A stretch of 36,881 nt of DNA from JALZCH01 sp036387315 (GTDB lineage Bacteria > Acidobacteriota > Blastocatellia > Pyrinomonadales > Pyrinomonadaceae), in assembly GCA_036387315.1 (NCBI GenBank), contig DASVTY010000061.1, positions 1 through 36,881 of the forward strand. Reading direction: 5' to 3'. Of the stretch, positions 1 to 8,043 are shown piece after piece. The first letter of the stretch is position 1; every line of letters begins with the position of its first letter. The notes beneath the pieces are model-generated. The model was not told the DNA's origin. It made no database searches and worked only from the letters and a program-made list of their open reading frames with translations. A program made the position numbers and the translations under genes.

Positions 1-122
1 TGGTCGAAGGAATGACGGGACAGGAAATTGCCGAACAAACGGGGCTTTCGCCCGATTCGGTTCGCGTTAATCTGCACCGCGGAATGAAACTTCTGCGGGA
101 AAAACTCGGCGTCAAGGAGTAA
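1..122 (+). CDS. RNA polymerase ECF-type sigma factor, C-terminal end (partial)
   Basis: Only the last 39 codons are inside the window, read from base 3 and ending in TAA at 120-122. They encode a sigma-70 region 4.2 helix-turn-helix, with the typical core GQEIAEQTGLSPDSVRVNLH followed by RGMKLLREKL. In ECF sigma factors this region contacts the -35 element. The next gene starts 3 bases after the stop, and its Shine-Dalgarno (AAGGAG) lies inside the last codons of this gene, so the two are translationally linked. This fits a sigma/anti-sigma operon. Upstream domains cannot be seen, so the ECF subgroup cannot be assigned. Confidence 0.85.
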   Translation, partial: VEGMTGQEIAEQTGLSPDSVRVNLHRGMKLLREKLGVKE

Positions 123-125
123 GCG

Positions 126-719
126 ATGAAACAAGATTATTTATGGGATAAAACGGGCGCAGACCCTGAAATCGAAAGTTTGGAAAACGCTCTCGCAGTG
201 TTTCGTTACAAAGAAATCGCGCCGCCCGCGCTCCCCGCTAAAATTATTCCGTTTAAAAAAGAATCGCCGCGCAGGTCTTTTCGATTTGCTTATGCGATTG
301 CGGCTTGCACGGCGTTTGTAATGATTGGTCTGGGCGTTTGGTTTCAATTTTCAACTAACGAAACCGCAACTCAAGAAAACTTTGCGCAAACAATTCAGCC
401 GCAGATTCTTGAGACTATCCCAGATGTTGAAGCTGTCGAAAACCCGGCTCCAATTGTTAATAATGCGGAAACTTCTCCCAAAACTAAGATTGAAAGCGCA
501 AAACGAATTTCCGCGCCGAAACCTGTCAAGAAAAACAGGATTATCCCGGCAGTTGTTCGCCAACCGGAAAAGAGAGCTGGAAATATCGTGGCTAAAAAAT
601 CCGATGTTCAGCTCACAAAAGAAGAACAATACGCCTACGATCAGCTAATGCTGGCGCTTTCGATTACGAGTTCAAAGTTGAAATTGGTGAAAGACAAAGT
701 TGAAGGGTTTGAAGAATAA
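126..719 (+). CDS. Single-pass membrane protein, probable anti-sigma factor
   Basis: A 197-residue protein. Residues 1-50 are cytoplasmic and start with DYLWDKTGADPEIESLE, resembling the LWD-x-(S/T)G-x-(P)DPEIE-x-LE opening of many acidobacterial proteins encoded after ECF sigma factors. A single membrane segment lies at about residues 54-76 (AYAIAACTAFVMIGLGVWF). The rest is a Lys/Pro/Ala-rich, probably periplasmic region ending in a short helix. No zinc-binding HxxxCxxC motif is visible, so it is not a classical ZAS anti-sigma factor. The start is fixed by AAGGAG 6 bases upstream, inside the sigma factor gene. The role is inferred from position and topology. Confidence 0.7.
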   Translation: MKQDYLWDKTGADPEIESLENALAVFRYKEIAPPALPAKIIPFKKESPRRSFRFAYAIAACTAFVMIGLGVWFQFSTNETATQENFAQTIQPQILETIPDVEAVENPAPIVNNAETSPKTKIESAKRISAPKPVKKNRIIPAVVRQPEKRAGNIVAKKSDVQLTKEEQYAYDQLMLALSITSSKLKLVKDKVEGFEE

Positions 720-774
720 ACACCGTTCTCGAAACCCCGGAAAGTTTCTTAAAAAAAATTAGAAAAGAGGAATT

Positions 775-1344
775 ATGAAAATGTTGAGCGATCAATTATT
801 AAAGATTATTTTGCTGGTGATGTTTTTTATCCTAGCAACTCCGGCAAACGCACAAGACCCGGCACGTTTGCGGTTTGAAAAATTAAACCAACTTGAAAAC
901 CGAGCCAGAGATGTCGTCGAGGTCAATATTGAAGGCAAGCTTCTTGATTTGGCGAAACGAGTTTTGGTCAAAGTAAACGACCCGGAATCCAAGAAAGTCG
1001 GTCAGGCAATCAGCGGGCTAAAAGGCATTTATGTAAGAGTTTTCAACTTCGAGAACGAAAACGAATATAACATTGCAGATGTCGAGGAAATTCGTTCACA
1101 GTTGCAATCGCCGGGCTGGGAACGTCTCGCAAATGTCCGCAGCAAGAAAAACAATCAAAAAGTTGATGTTTACACGATGTTTACCGGAGACACGATGAGC
1201 GGCGTCGCCGTTGTGATTTCCGAATCGAAATCCGTCGCGCTCGTCAACGTCATCGGTCCGATTGACATTGATTTGCTAGCCGAATTGAGCGGCAAAATGA
1301 ACATCCCGAAAATCGAAATCGAAAACGACAAACCCAAACCGTAG
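775..1344 (+). CDS. Secreted DUF4252-type protein
   Basis: 189 residues with a Sec signal peptide (hydrophobic core about residues 9-22, cleavage near ANA-QD). The mature part has the DUF4252 pattern: a helix (LLDLAKRVL), a strand around LKGIYVRVFNFE, a helical stretch ending in WERLANVRSK, and the strand pairs VDVYTMFTGDTMSGVAVVIS and SVALVNVIGPID. DUF4252 proteins commonly follow ECF sigma factors in Bacteroidota and Acidobacteriota, as here, but their biochemical role is unknown. AGAGGA precedes the ATG. The next gene begins 17 bases downstream and has the same architecture, so the two are probably cotranscribed paralogues. Confidence 0.75.
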   Translation: MKMLSDQLLKIILLVMFFILATPANAQDPARLRFEKLNQLENRARDVVEVNIEGKLLDLAKRVLVKVNDPESKKVGQAISGLKGIYVRVFNFENENEYNIADVEEIRSQLQSPGWERLANVRSKKNNQKVDVYTMFTGDTMSGVAVVISESKSVALVNVIGPIDIDLLAELSGKMNIPKIEIENDKPKP

Positions 1345-1361
1345 AAAGGAGCGCGTAGAAA

Positions 1362-1940
1362 ATGTCCAATCTTAAAAGATACTTATTCGCATCAATTTTG
1401 CTTGTTATGTTCACCGCCGCTCCCGTTACGCATGTTTACGCCGGCGGCAAGGAATATGAAGCGGTCGTCAAGCATTTAAAAACCAAATACAAGGCAAAAA
1501 AAGTCAAAATTCCGATGATCTGGCTGGCGCGTTTCGCGGTCAGAATGGTTCGCCCGGCTGGTGTTAAGAGCTTCAGCATCACGACGTTTGAAAATCTGAA
1601 ATTCACGCGCGACACGCTCGACGTGGAAATGCAGATGGCTTTGAAAAACTCTTTCAGCGCGCTTTGGAGTCCGATTTTCCGCGTCCGCTCGCGCAAAGGC
1701 GAACAGGCTTATATGTACGCCCGCGAAGACGGAAACAGCGTGAAAGTTATGGTCGTCACGATAAACGAAGACAAAGCCACCGTCATTCGCGCCGCATTCA
1801 GCCCCGAAAAGCTCGCCGATTTTGTCAACGACCCGAAAATTATGGGCATTTCTCTTGATGACAATAAGCACAACGCTGACAATAAACCTGCGGAATCAAA
1901 AGAAACTGTTGTAACGGAAGAAATGAAAAAGCCGAATTAA
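1362..1940 (+). CDS. Secreted DUF4252-like protein (paralogue of the preceding gene)
   Basis: 192 residues with a signal peptide (cleavage near VYA-GG). The order of elements repeats that of the upstream protein: helix LARFAVRMV, strand VKSFSITTFEN, W/R-containing loop SALWSPIFRVRS, strands EQAYMYARE and SVKVMVVTINEDKATVIRAAF, then LADFVNDP. This suggests a diverged DUF4252 domain. The C-terminus is a low-complexity polar tail. AGAAAGGAG lies upstream of the ATG. It is the last gene of the sigma operon, since a strong hairpin terminator follows 40 bases after the stop. Function unknown; the paralogy is inferred by eye. Confidence 0.65.
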   Translation: MSNLKRYLFASILLVMFTAAPVTHVYAGGKEYEAVVKHLKTKYKAKKVKIPMIWLARFAVRMVRPAGVKSFSITTFENLKFTRDTLDVEMQMALKNSFSALWSPIFRVRSRKGEQAYMYAREDGNSVKVMVVTINEDKATVIRAAFSPEKLADFVNDPKIMGISLDDNKHNADNKPAESKETVVTEEMKKPN

Positions 1941-1977
1941 CCGATTTTCTTTGCAAGAACGTCGAAAAGAATTTCGC

Positions 1978-2007
1978 AAAAGTGCGCCGAACGGCGCACT
2001 TTTTTTG
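1978..2007 (+). terminator. Rho-independent terminator of the sigma/DUF4252 operon
   Basis: A 9-bp GC-rich inverted repeat (AGTGCGCCG at 1981-1989, CGGCGCACT at 1992-2000), extendable with AAA/TTT, followed directly by seven T. Canonical shape for the + strand. Confidence 0.9.
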
Positions 2008-2317
2008 CGTTTATTTTCCCAGAAAAACACTACCTTGAAGTTTGATTTCTTCACCTCTGCCGCAACTGAAAGACTGTTACGGAGATGGATTTTACATTAA
2101 GCGTTTGCCTTCCATTTTGCTCACATTATCTGATTCATTTGGTTTTGAAGCAAATATTTGCTTCAAATTGAGCGTTTGCTTGCCAACGGAATTAAGCTTG
2201 AGTATTATCGCAAACGTTGCGGTTTACACATCTTTTTTGACGTTTTCCTTTCAAAATCGAAACTGAAAAAAGGCGCAACGACACCAATTCAACACATTAA
2301 AATTTGAGGTAAAGCCG
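2008..2317. other. Intergenic stretch with a 24-bp palindrome
   Basis: No convincing gene. An open frame at 2042-2266 has no ribosome binding site and unusual composition. The stretch contains a perfect palindrome at 2144-2167 and several copies of GCGTTTGC-like octamers (near 2101, 2172 and, as GCAAACG, 2210). It probably holds the promoter and control region of the small secreted protein starting at 2318. Confidence 0.5.
2144..2167. promoter_or_regulatory. Perfect 24-bp palindrome, candidate operator
   Basis: The half-site TTTGAAGCAAAT is followed by its exact reverse complement with no spacer. It lies 150 bp upstream of the gene at 2318 and well after the terminator at 1978-2007. There is no T-tract, so it is not a terminator. 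A dimer-binding operator or a cruciform element are both possible. Confidence 0.4.
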
Positions 2318-2770
2318 ATGAAATTACATTTCGCAGCTTTTTTGTTTTTTCTTTTAGTAATTCCGGGCGTTGCTCATTCTCAAGAGCGCGTTGTGGCGGC
2401 TGTTTCAAACGCAACGAAAACGCCTGCGGAATCCAGATTTGAAATAATTCAGGTGCATCACTTAAGAGAAACGATTCTCTTAAAACTGGATAAATACACG
2501 GGCGAAGTCTATGAGCTGGTCCGCAATCGGGATTATATTAGAGATAAAGGACAAGCCCTTGCGTGGCAGTTAACCAAATGGAACAACAGACCTTCAATAG
2601 AAGGCTTTGACGCTCAAAAAGTTAATTTCCAAATATTCGGCGCAACTAATAACGACAACTCCGTTTATTTGATAAACGTTAATAACGGCGACTCCTGGAC
2701 GCTGGTGAGAGAATTGCAGGAAGATAAGGAATCTTATTGGGTTCTGACCAAAACGCAAAAGAAAAATTAA
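2318..2770 (+). CDS. Small secreted protein of unknown function
   Basis: 150 residues. A signal peptide is clear (AAFLFFLLVIPGVAHS-QE). The mature protein seems to be mixed alpha/beta, with strands around RETILLKLDKYTGEVYEL, VNFQIFGATNN and NSVYLINVNNGDSWTLV. The alternation of KYTGEVYEL and NNGDSWTLV suggests a small beta-sheet domain, but no family is recognised. GAGGT lies upstream of the ATG. It is monocistronic: a palindromic control region lies upstream and a hairpin terminator overlaps its stop codon. Confidence 0.65.
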   Translation: MKLHFAAFLFFLLVIPGVAHSQERVVAAVSNATKTPAESRFEIIQVHHLRETILLKLDKYTGEVYELVRNRDYIRDKGQALAWQLTKWNNRPSIEGFDAQKVNFQIFGATNNDNSVYLINVNNGDSWTLVRELQEDKESYWVLTKTQKKN

Positions 2771-2795
2771 AGGCGCTTTAAAAGCGCCTTTTTTA
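2770..2795. terminator. Terminator between convergent genes
   Basis: AAGGCGCTT (2770-2778) pairs with AAGCGCCTT (2782-2790) around a 3-base loop and runs into T residues on the + strand. The first base of the stem is the last base of the TAA stop of the upstream gene. The citrate synthase gene converges from the other side, ending at 2815. Confidence 0.85.
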
Positions 2796-2814
2796 TTTCT
2801 TTGACAAATGATTA

Positions 2815-3990
2815 TCAACGCTCGTTAATCGGCGTATATTTCAAATCGCGCTGTCCGATGTATTCTGCACGCGGGCGGATGAGTTTGTTGTTGGCGTATT
2901 GTTCGAGAATGTGTCCCGTCCAACCGGAAATTCGTGAAACGGCGAAAATCGGCGTGTATTGATCGAGCGGAATGCCCATCAGGAAATATGTTGAAGCCGA
3001 GTAAAAATCAACGTTCGGGTACATTCCTTTTTTCTCAAGCATCAACTTTTCGATTCTCTGCGACATATTGAACCATTTCATTTCGCCTTTTTTCTCGCCC
3101 ATTGTCCGAGAGAATTTGCGGAGCCAAGTGGCGCGTGGGTCTTCGGTTTTATAGACGGCGTGACCGATGCCCATAATTTTGCGTTTTTGCGAGAGCGCGT
3201 TGTCGAGCCATGAATCAATCGCTTCTTCTCTGCCGATTTCCTGAAGCATTTTCATCACGTTCGTGTTCGCGCCGCCGTGCAAAGGTCCCGACAGTGCAGC
3301 GATTCCACCCGTCACAGCGCCGTACATATCGGCGAGAGTTCCGGCGATGACGCGCGTCGTAAAGGTTGAAGCGTTTAATTCGTGATCGGCGTGCAAAATC
3401 AGCCCAATGTCGAACATTCTGGCTTCTTCTTCATTCGGTTTTTCGCCGAACAACATATAAAGAAAATTGGCGGCGATATTGGCGTTTTTGTCCGGCGCAA
3501 CGATGTCTTTCCCGCTTCTTATTCTTTCCCACGCTGCGACTAAAGTCGGTATTTGAGCGGTTAGTTTTGTCGCGGTTTTCAAGGCGGCTTCGCGCGATGT
3601 GTCTTTCGGGTTTTCGGCATAAAAGGCGAGCGTCGAAACCGCCGTGCGGAGAACATCCATCGGGTCTGCCGATTTCGGGATGTGCCTCATAAATTCCAGC
3701 ACTTCTGCCGGAACTTCGTAATTGGCGCGAAATTCGGAAGTAAGTGAATCGAGTTCGGCTTGAGTCGGCAATTTGCCGTGCCAGAGCAGGTAAATGACTT
3801 CTTCAAACGTCGAATGCTCGGCTAAATCGTGAATATTATAGCCTTGATAAATCAAAATTCCCTGTTCGCCGTTGACATCGCCGATTGCCGACGAAGCGGC
3901 GACGACGCCGCGCAAACCCGCCGCAGCGGCAGCGGCAGCCGCGCCGCCTGTTGAACCTGTTGATTGACTCGTATCTTTAGCTGTATCCAT
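2815..3990 (-). CDS. gltA: Citrate synthase
   Basis: 391 residues. It condenses oxaloacetate and acetyl-CoA in the TCA cycle. The catalytic set is complete: His203 (ADHELNAST), substrate-binding His238 (LSGPLHGGAN), catalytic His277 (MGIGHAVYKTEDPR) and catalytic Asp328 (NVDFYS). Oxaloacetate/CoA-binding arginines follow in SRISGWTGH and IRPRAEY. The length fits the short Gram-positive/archaeal-type enzymes (370-390 residues), a group that also includes 2-methylcitrate synthases, so that activity is not excluded. Residues 10-25 are an unusual Gly/Ala-rich run (GGAAAAAAAAG). AAGGAAA precedes the ATG. It is alone on its strand here. Confidence 0.93.
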   Translation of the reverse strand: MDTAKDTSQSTGSTGGAAAAAAAAGLRGVVAASSAIGDVNGEQGILIYQGYNIHDLAEHSTFEEVIYLLWHGKLPTQAELDSLTSEFRANYEVPAEVLEFMRHIPKSADPMDVLRTAVSTLAFYAENPKDTSREAALKTATKLTAQIPTLVAAWERIRSGKDIVAPDKNANIAANFLYMLFGEKPNEEEARMFDIGLILHADHELNASTFTTRVIAGTLADMYGAVTGGIAALSGPLHGGANTNVMKMLQEIGREEAIDSWLDNALSQKRKIMGIGHAVYKTEDPRATWLRKFSRTMGEKKGEMKWFNMSQRIEKLMLEKKGMYPNVDFYSASTYFLMGIPLDQYTPIFAVSRISGWTGHILEQYANNKLIRPRAEYIGQRDLKYTPINER

Positions 3991-4162
3991 GGCTATTTTT
4001 CCTTAAAAAGCTGAATTTTATTGCTATTTTGAAGATAGCAAAGACGTTTGCGAGTGACAAGTTTCTTTTTTAAATTCCCTTCACGAATCTTCCGCCTCTT
4101 CAAAAGCAATTGTTTTGAAGCCTCGCTGCATCAGAAATTTGTCTGGATATAAACGAACACTA

Positions 4163-5275
4163 ATGGCACAGCGAATTTTATTTATCGCATTTCTGATTTC
4201 CGCGTTTTCGGTCGCCGGTTTTACTCAAACTCAGACGCCGACTCCGCCGATTGAAACGGACGAAAAGCCAACGCGCATTACGACCGAAGAAATTCAATTA
4301 AACGTCGTCGCGCGCAACCAGTTTGACCATTTCGACCCGACACTCATCGCCGATGATTTAATGGTCGTCGAAGACCGCGTGCCGCATAAAATCGAAAGCC
4401 TGCGCCGCGTTCCGGCGAGCGTAATGCTCATTTTGGATATGGGCGGCGAGATGCGCACGGCAAAAAATTTAAAAACGACGCAAGCCGCGGCAGCGAGCTT
4501 AATCCGTTCGTTATCGAGCGAAGACCGGATTGCGGTAATTCAATACAGCGACCGCGCTCAGGTTTTATCGGAGTGGGAAACGAAAGACGAGGCGATTGAT
4601 GCGGTTGCGAAAAAGCTCGCTTTCGGGCGTCGCAGCGTTTTTGTCGAAGCCTTGAAAACGGCAGCTAAAATGCTCGATTCGCGCGAGGCGCAAAATCGTC
4701 ATCTCGTTTTAATAACCGACGGTTTGGACAGCACTGCGAAAAAAGAAGAACGCGAAGCCGCCATTAAAAAACTACTCGAAATCAATGTTTCGGTTCATGT
4801 TTTGAGCTACACCGCGATGGAGCAAAAAGGAAACGCTTCGCGCTCGGTTATCTTAAAAGGCGGGGATGGTAAAATTCCTAAAAGAACCGATGAAAACAAC
4901 AAAATCAGCTTGCCGGGTCCGATTCAGGATTTGATGAATCTGCCGCGCCTCGGCTCAATCAACACCGACCGCGAGATGCTCAAAAAAGCTCGCGAACAAC
5001 AACAGGATTTGCGCGATTCGCAAGTCCAGCTCAATGATTTGGCGTTCAAAACCGGCGGCGCAATCGTTTTCCCCGAATCGGACGAAACGCTCGTCGCCGA
5101 GGGCAAAAAAATCGCTGAACTGATTGATTCGATTTACGTCGCCACTTACATTCCGAAACGCCCGCTCGAAGCGTCAGCGCCGGGCGAAACGCGCGAAATC
5201 GGTGTCGTCTCGCGCCGCGTCGGTTTGAGAGTCGAAGCTCGCCGAGTTTTTGTTATACCGGCTAAAAATCAGTAG
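4163..5275 (+). CDS. Secreted VWFA-related protein (acidobacterial type)
   Basis: 370 residues from the ATG at 4163, which gives a clean signal peptide (RILFIAFLISAFSVAGFTQ). An upstream in-frame ATG at 4115 would bury that signal behind 16 charged residues. Architecture: an N-terminal beta domain (IQLNVVARNQFDHFD to DLMVVEDRVPHKIESLRRV), then a von Willebrand A-like fold (VMLILDMG, DRIAVIQYSD, RHLVLITDGLD). This matches the VWFA-related family TIGR03436, abundant in Acidobacteriota. The first MIDAS element is degenerate: where DxSxS is expected the sequence is DMGGE. The 3' end overlaps the convergent gene by 7 bases. Ligand unknown. Confidence 0.8.
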   Translation: MAQRILFIAFLISAFSVAGFTQTQTPTPPIETDEKPTRITTEEIQLNVVARNQFDHFDPTLIADDLMVVEDRVPHKIESLRRVPASVMLILDMGGEMRTAKNLKTTQAAAASLIRSLSSEDRIAVIQYSDRAQVLSEWETKDEAIDAVAKKLAFGRRSVFVEALKTAAKMLDSREAQNRHLVLITDGLDSTAKKEEREAAIKKLLEINVSVHVLSYTAMEQKGNASRSVILKGGDGKIPKRTDENNKISLPGPIQDLMNLPRLGSINTDREMLKKAREQQQDLRDSQVQLNDLAFKTGGAIVFPESDETLVAEGKKIAELIDSIYVATYIPKRPLEASAPGETREIGVVSRRVGLRVEARRVFVIPAKNQ

Positions 5276-6423
5276 CTTCTGATCAGGTCGAAAATGTTTT
5301 CTGATAACGGTTGAGGGCTTGATTCGGTTTGTAAACTGCTGTTGAAACAAGTGTTGGCGATGGTAATAAAATTTTTGCTTGGGGTAAATCCATAATCTTC
5401 GCCGTTCCAGCGCATCAGCATTAGCGTTAATTCGCTGAATTTGGATTGAGTTAAATCGGGATTTTGCGCAAGCCATTGTTTGCAGCTTTGTTTTTTTACA
5501 GTTCGCCGGACATAGGTTCGTAATCCGATGAGATTGGAAATGATTGAAGGATTCAGAGCTTCGTTTAAATGGTCGGTGAAAAATGGCTTGATTAGAAGCT
5601 CGCGCGAATTAAAACTCGAATTAAAAATCCAAATTCCGTTGTTGAGAAGCAAAACCGGCGCTCTGGTTTCATCCTTGATTTTTAGCTCGCGCGTCAATCC
5701 CTGATAAAACAGCATTCCGACGTAATTGGCTGCTAAATCGGCGTTTGAATAAACGCCGGAAACCATTGTTCCGTAATAAGTGCGCTCGGTTTTCTGACCC
5801 CAGAGAATTGCCTTTCGGACGGCTTCGTCGGGCTTAGATCCTTTCGACGCCGCTCGTTCGGATATTTTGTAATAGGTGTAACCCTGCTGAAAAAAATGCG
5901 CTATTTTGTCGGTTCCGAATTGCGCGCCGTAAACCTTAACGGTCGGACTGATTGTTAGATAGCTGGTTGGAACCGTGAAATAAATCGAATTCAAATAATT
6001 GGTTTTATAAAGCGCAGGCGTTGCGCGGAAATGATGCGTTTCAACCCAAGTCGCTGAGCGCGTAAAAGGGAAAATTCCTCCGCCGAGCGGATTGTAAATT
6101 TCCCGCACAATCGCTTCCTCGGAACGCAGAAATGCGAGCCGCGCTCGCTCTTTTTCCGCCGAACCGCAATTTGGCGATTTTCTTTTGACCGCGAGATTTT
6201 CCAAACAAGCTTGCCGGCGAATGATTTCCGCGTTTATTTTATCAACCGCTTTTTTTATATTTTGCTCGACATATTCCGAAAGCTCGTCGCCGATGTCTCC
6301 GAGCGGTTGCGGCGGCAGATTGTATTGATCGGTTTCAAAAGCCGCGACGGATTGCAAAAGCAAAACGGCGGACAAAACCGTCCGAAGAATTGTCAGAAAT
6401 TTTAAACGAGCTTTGACGGACAC
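5269..6423 (-). CDS. Secreted protein of unknown function
   Basis: 384 residues with a signal peptide (LRTVLSAVLLLQSVAA-FE). After a helical charged region (residues 45-110, rich in Glu/Lys/Arg) comes an aromatic-rich domain containing TDKIAHFFQQGYTYYKIS and a GVYSNADLAANYVGMLFYQ stretch. A DK-x-x-HF core next to small and aromatic residues recalls periplasmic or membrane-associated enzyme families, but I cannot assign one. Four cysteines are in the mature part. The coding end overlaps the convergent VWFA-related gene by 7 bases with no visible terminator between them. A 15-bp hairpin lies upstream at 6445-6482. Confidence 0.65.
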   Translation of the reverse strand: MSVKARLKFLTILRTVLSAVLLLQSVAAFETDQYNLPPQPLGDIGDELSEYVEQNIKKAVDKINAEIIRRQACLENLAVKRKSPNCGSAEKERARLAFLRSEEAIVREIYNPLGGGIFPFTRSATWVETHHFRATPALYKTNYLNSIYFTVPTSYLTISPTVKVYGAQFGTDKIAHFFQQGYTYYKISERAASKGSKPDEAVRKAILWGQKTERTYYGTMVSGVYSNADLAANYVGMLFYQGLTRELKIKDETRAPVLLLNNGIWIFNSSFNSRELLIKPFFTDHLNEALNPSIISNLIGLRTYVRRTVKKQSCKQWLAQNPDLTQSKFSELTLMLMRWNGEDYGFTPSKNFITIANTCFNSSLQTESSPQPLSENIFDLIRSY

Positions 6424-6444
6424 GAAATTAGAAATCTGAAGAAG

Positions 6445-6482
6445 CGCGAAACGTTGAATAAAAAATCATTCAACGTTTCGCG
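6445..6482. repeat. 15-bp perfect hairpin between two minus-strand genes
   Basis: Bases 6445-6459 are the exact reverse complement of 6468-6482, with an 8-base A-rich loop. It lies between the end of the M16 gene (6499) and the start of the next minus-strand gene (6423). No run of T follows on either strand, so intrinsic termination is doubtful; transcript 3'-end protection is as likely. Confidence 0.75.
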
Positions 6483-6498
6483 TCAATGCTTTTAACAA

Positions 6499-8043
6499 TT
6501 ACTCGAAAACTCTGTCAACCGGCGTGATTGTCACGTCTTCGGGTCGAAGTTTAATCGGATAAACCGAAATTGCTTTGTCCTCGTCGAGAATCGTTTGCGG
6601 TTTCGGCGAATTATAAGTAATCGGCGAAGCGGTGTTGTTTATAATTGCGGTGCGCAAAGATTCGGCGTCTTTGGTTATCATCACGACGCGCATCGCTCCC
6701 GCGTCGCCGAAATGTTTGCGAATCGCGTTGTTGACATCCTGCAAAGTCAATTTCGCAAGCTGTTCTTTCATATATTGATTGAAATTCGGAATCCCGTAAT
6801 AACGGCTATCGAGTTCGTAGCCGAGCGCGTCATCCTGCGTTTGCGTCAGAATGTTGACGTATTTCGACAAAAATTCGCGCGTCGCTTCAAAAACTTCCGG
6901 CGACATTCCGTTTTCGACCAATCGGTTGTATTCGTACAAAGCCGCGCGCAGTGCGAAATGCGCGTTGTTCGGCTCGACCGGGCGAATCCATATTTGAAAG
7001 ATTTGTGATTGCCGAGCCAGATTCGGGTCGGGCTGAAACTGAAACATTCCGCGCGGAAAATATTCGATGTAAGCGTAATCGCCGTAATTCAAACCGCGCG
7101 CTTCGCGCAGGCGCTGGTAAAGATAGCTGTTCGACGAGCGGTGCTGTCCCAAATACGAAGCGACGACCGCTAATGCCGGAAAATCTTTCGACGCGCGGTT
7201 GACCTGAATAGGAAATCCGAGCGAAATCGCCGTGGCGCGTGTTTCGCGCTGTACGATGTCAATTTTCAATCCGGTTTCGAGCTTTGGCATCGGAACTCTC
7301 CCCCGGTCTATTTTCCCCATTGGAAGCTTGGCGAAATCGGCTTGTAATTTTTTAGCAAATTCAGGAGAAAAACCACCTGACATACCCAAAACTACATTTG
7401 TGCGCCAATATTTTCTGGTATAAAAATCTTTTACGTCTTGCAGCGTCAGTTTTTCGAGCGAAGAAATCGTTCCGCGATTGTGATGCTCGTACGGATGTTT
7501 GTCGTAAATAATGTTGTACAGCAGTTCTTTGCCGAGTTCTTCGTCATTTCCCTGTCGTAAGCCGGTTTTTAAATAATTAATGGCTTCGTCCTTGAGACGT
7601 TTGAAATCGTCTTCGCGAAAACCGGGTTCGAGCAGCATCTGGCGAACAATCGCGTAATATTTTTCGAGGTTGTCGCGGTGAGTCGTGCCCGAAAACGTGG
7701 TCATTTCCTTATCGACCTGCCAGCCGAAGCCGGTCGCCATCGGATAAAACTGTTCAACGATTTGCTCGTAAGTCTGCGTTTTTGTGCCGCCTTGCGCGAG
7801 CATCGCAGCGGTCAAAGACGCCACTCCTTCTTTTCCCGCCGGATCGTCCATAGCGCCTGTTAAAAACTGAATGCGAATCGAAATGAGCGGCGAGCGATTT
7901 GGCAAAAACACTGTGTTATTTGAATTATTCATCGTGTTTGAAACTTTCGCGCCGCGTTTTTGCGCCAAAACGGGCAGCGACAAAATTGCGAGCATTAAGA
8001 TTGCGAAAATCGGTAATTCGTAATTCGTAATTCGTAATTTCAC
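6499..8043 (-). CDS. M16 peptidase family protein, catalytically dead partner
   Basis: 514 residues. Two pitrilysin-like halves: residues about 45-240 and 270-460 (LYQRLREARGLNYGDYAYIEYFPRGMFQF is the M16 second-domain signature). Where the zinc motif HxxEH should be, it has AGKEGVASLTAAML, so it lacks the metal ligands and probably acts as the non-catalytic subunit of a heterodimer. The GTG start overlaps the TGA of the upstream active M16 gene (GTGA), implying translational coupling. The first codons are a heptamer array (8014-8040) encoding RITNYEL. A hydrophobic signal segment (IFAILMLAILSLPVLA) follows, so it is exported. Confidence 0.88.
   Translation of the reverse strand: MKLRITNYELPIFAILMLAILSLPVLAQKRGAKVSNTMNNSNNTVFLPNRSPLISIRIQFLTGAMDDPAGKEGVASLTAAMLAQGGTKTQTYEQIVEQFYPMATGFGWQVDKEMTTFSGTTHRDNLEKYYAIVRQMLLEPGFREDDFKRLKDEAINYLKTGLRQGNDEELGKELLYNIIYDKHPYEHHNRGTISSLEKLTLQDVKDFYTRKYWRTNVVLGMSGGFSPEFAKKLQADFAKLPMGKIDRGRVPMPKLETGLKIDIVQRETRATAISLGFPIQVNRASKDFPALAVVASYLGQHRSSNSYLYQRLREARGLNYGDYAYIEYFPRGMFQFQPDPNLARQSQIFQIWIRPVEPNNAHFALRAALYEYNRLVENGMSPEVFEATREFLSKYVNILTQTQDDALGYELDSRYYGIPNFNQYMKEQLAKLTLQDVNNAIRKHFGDAGAMRVVMITKDAESLRTAIINNTASPITYNSPKPQTILDEDKAISVYPIKLRPEDVTITPVDRVFE
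8014..8040 (-). repeat. Heptamer tandem array at a start codon (about 3.9 copies)
   Basis: TAATTCG repeated (8014-8020, 8021-8027, 8028-8034, partial 8035-8040). On the coding strand the unit is CGAATTA. It starts immediately after the GTG start codon of the inactive M16 gene and encodes LRITNYEL. The same arrangement recurs at 29716-29750. Confidence 0.95.

Noticed and set aside
1476..1871. 131-codon minus-strand open frame
   Set aside because: Antisense to a well-supported DUF4252-like gene; no family features.
2042..2266. 74-codon open frame after the first terminator
   Set aside because: No ribosome binding site; the palindrome lies inside it; composition not coding-like.
4020..4041. 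Hairpin TTGCTAT/ATAGCAA upstream of citrate synthase
   Set aside because: Only 7 bp, AT-rich and without a T-tract; not distinguishable from chance.
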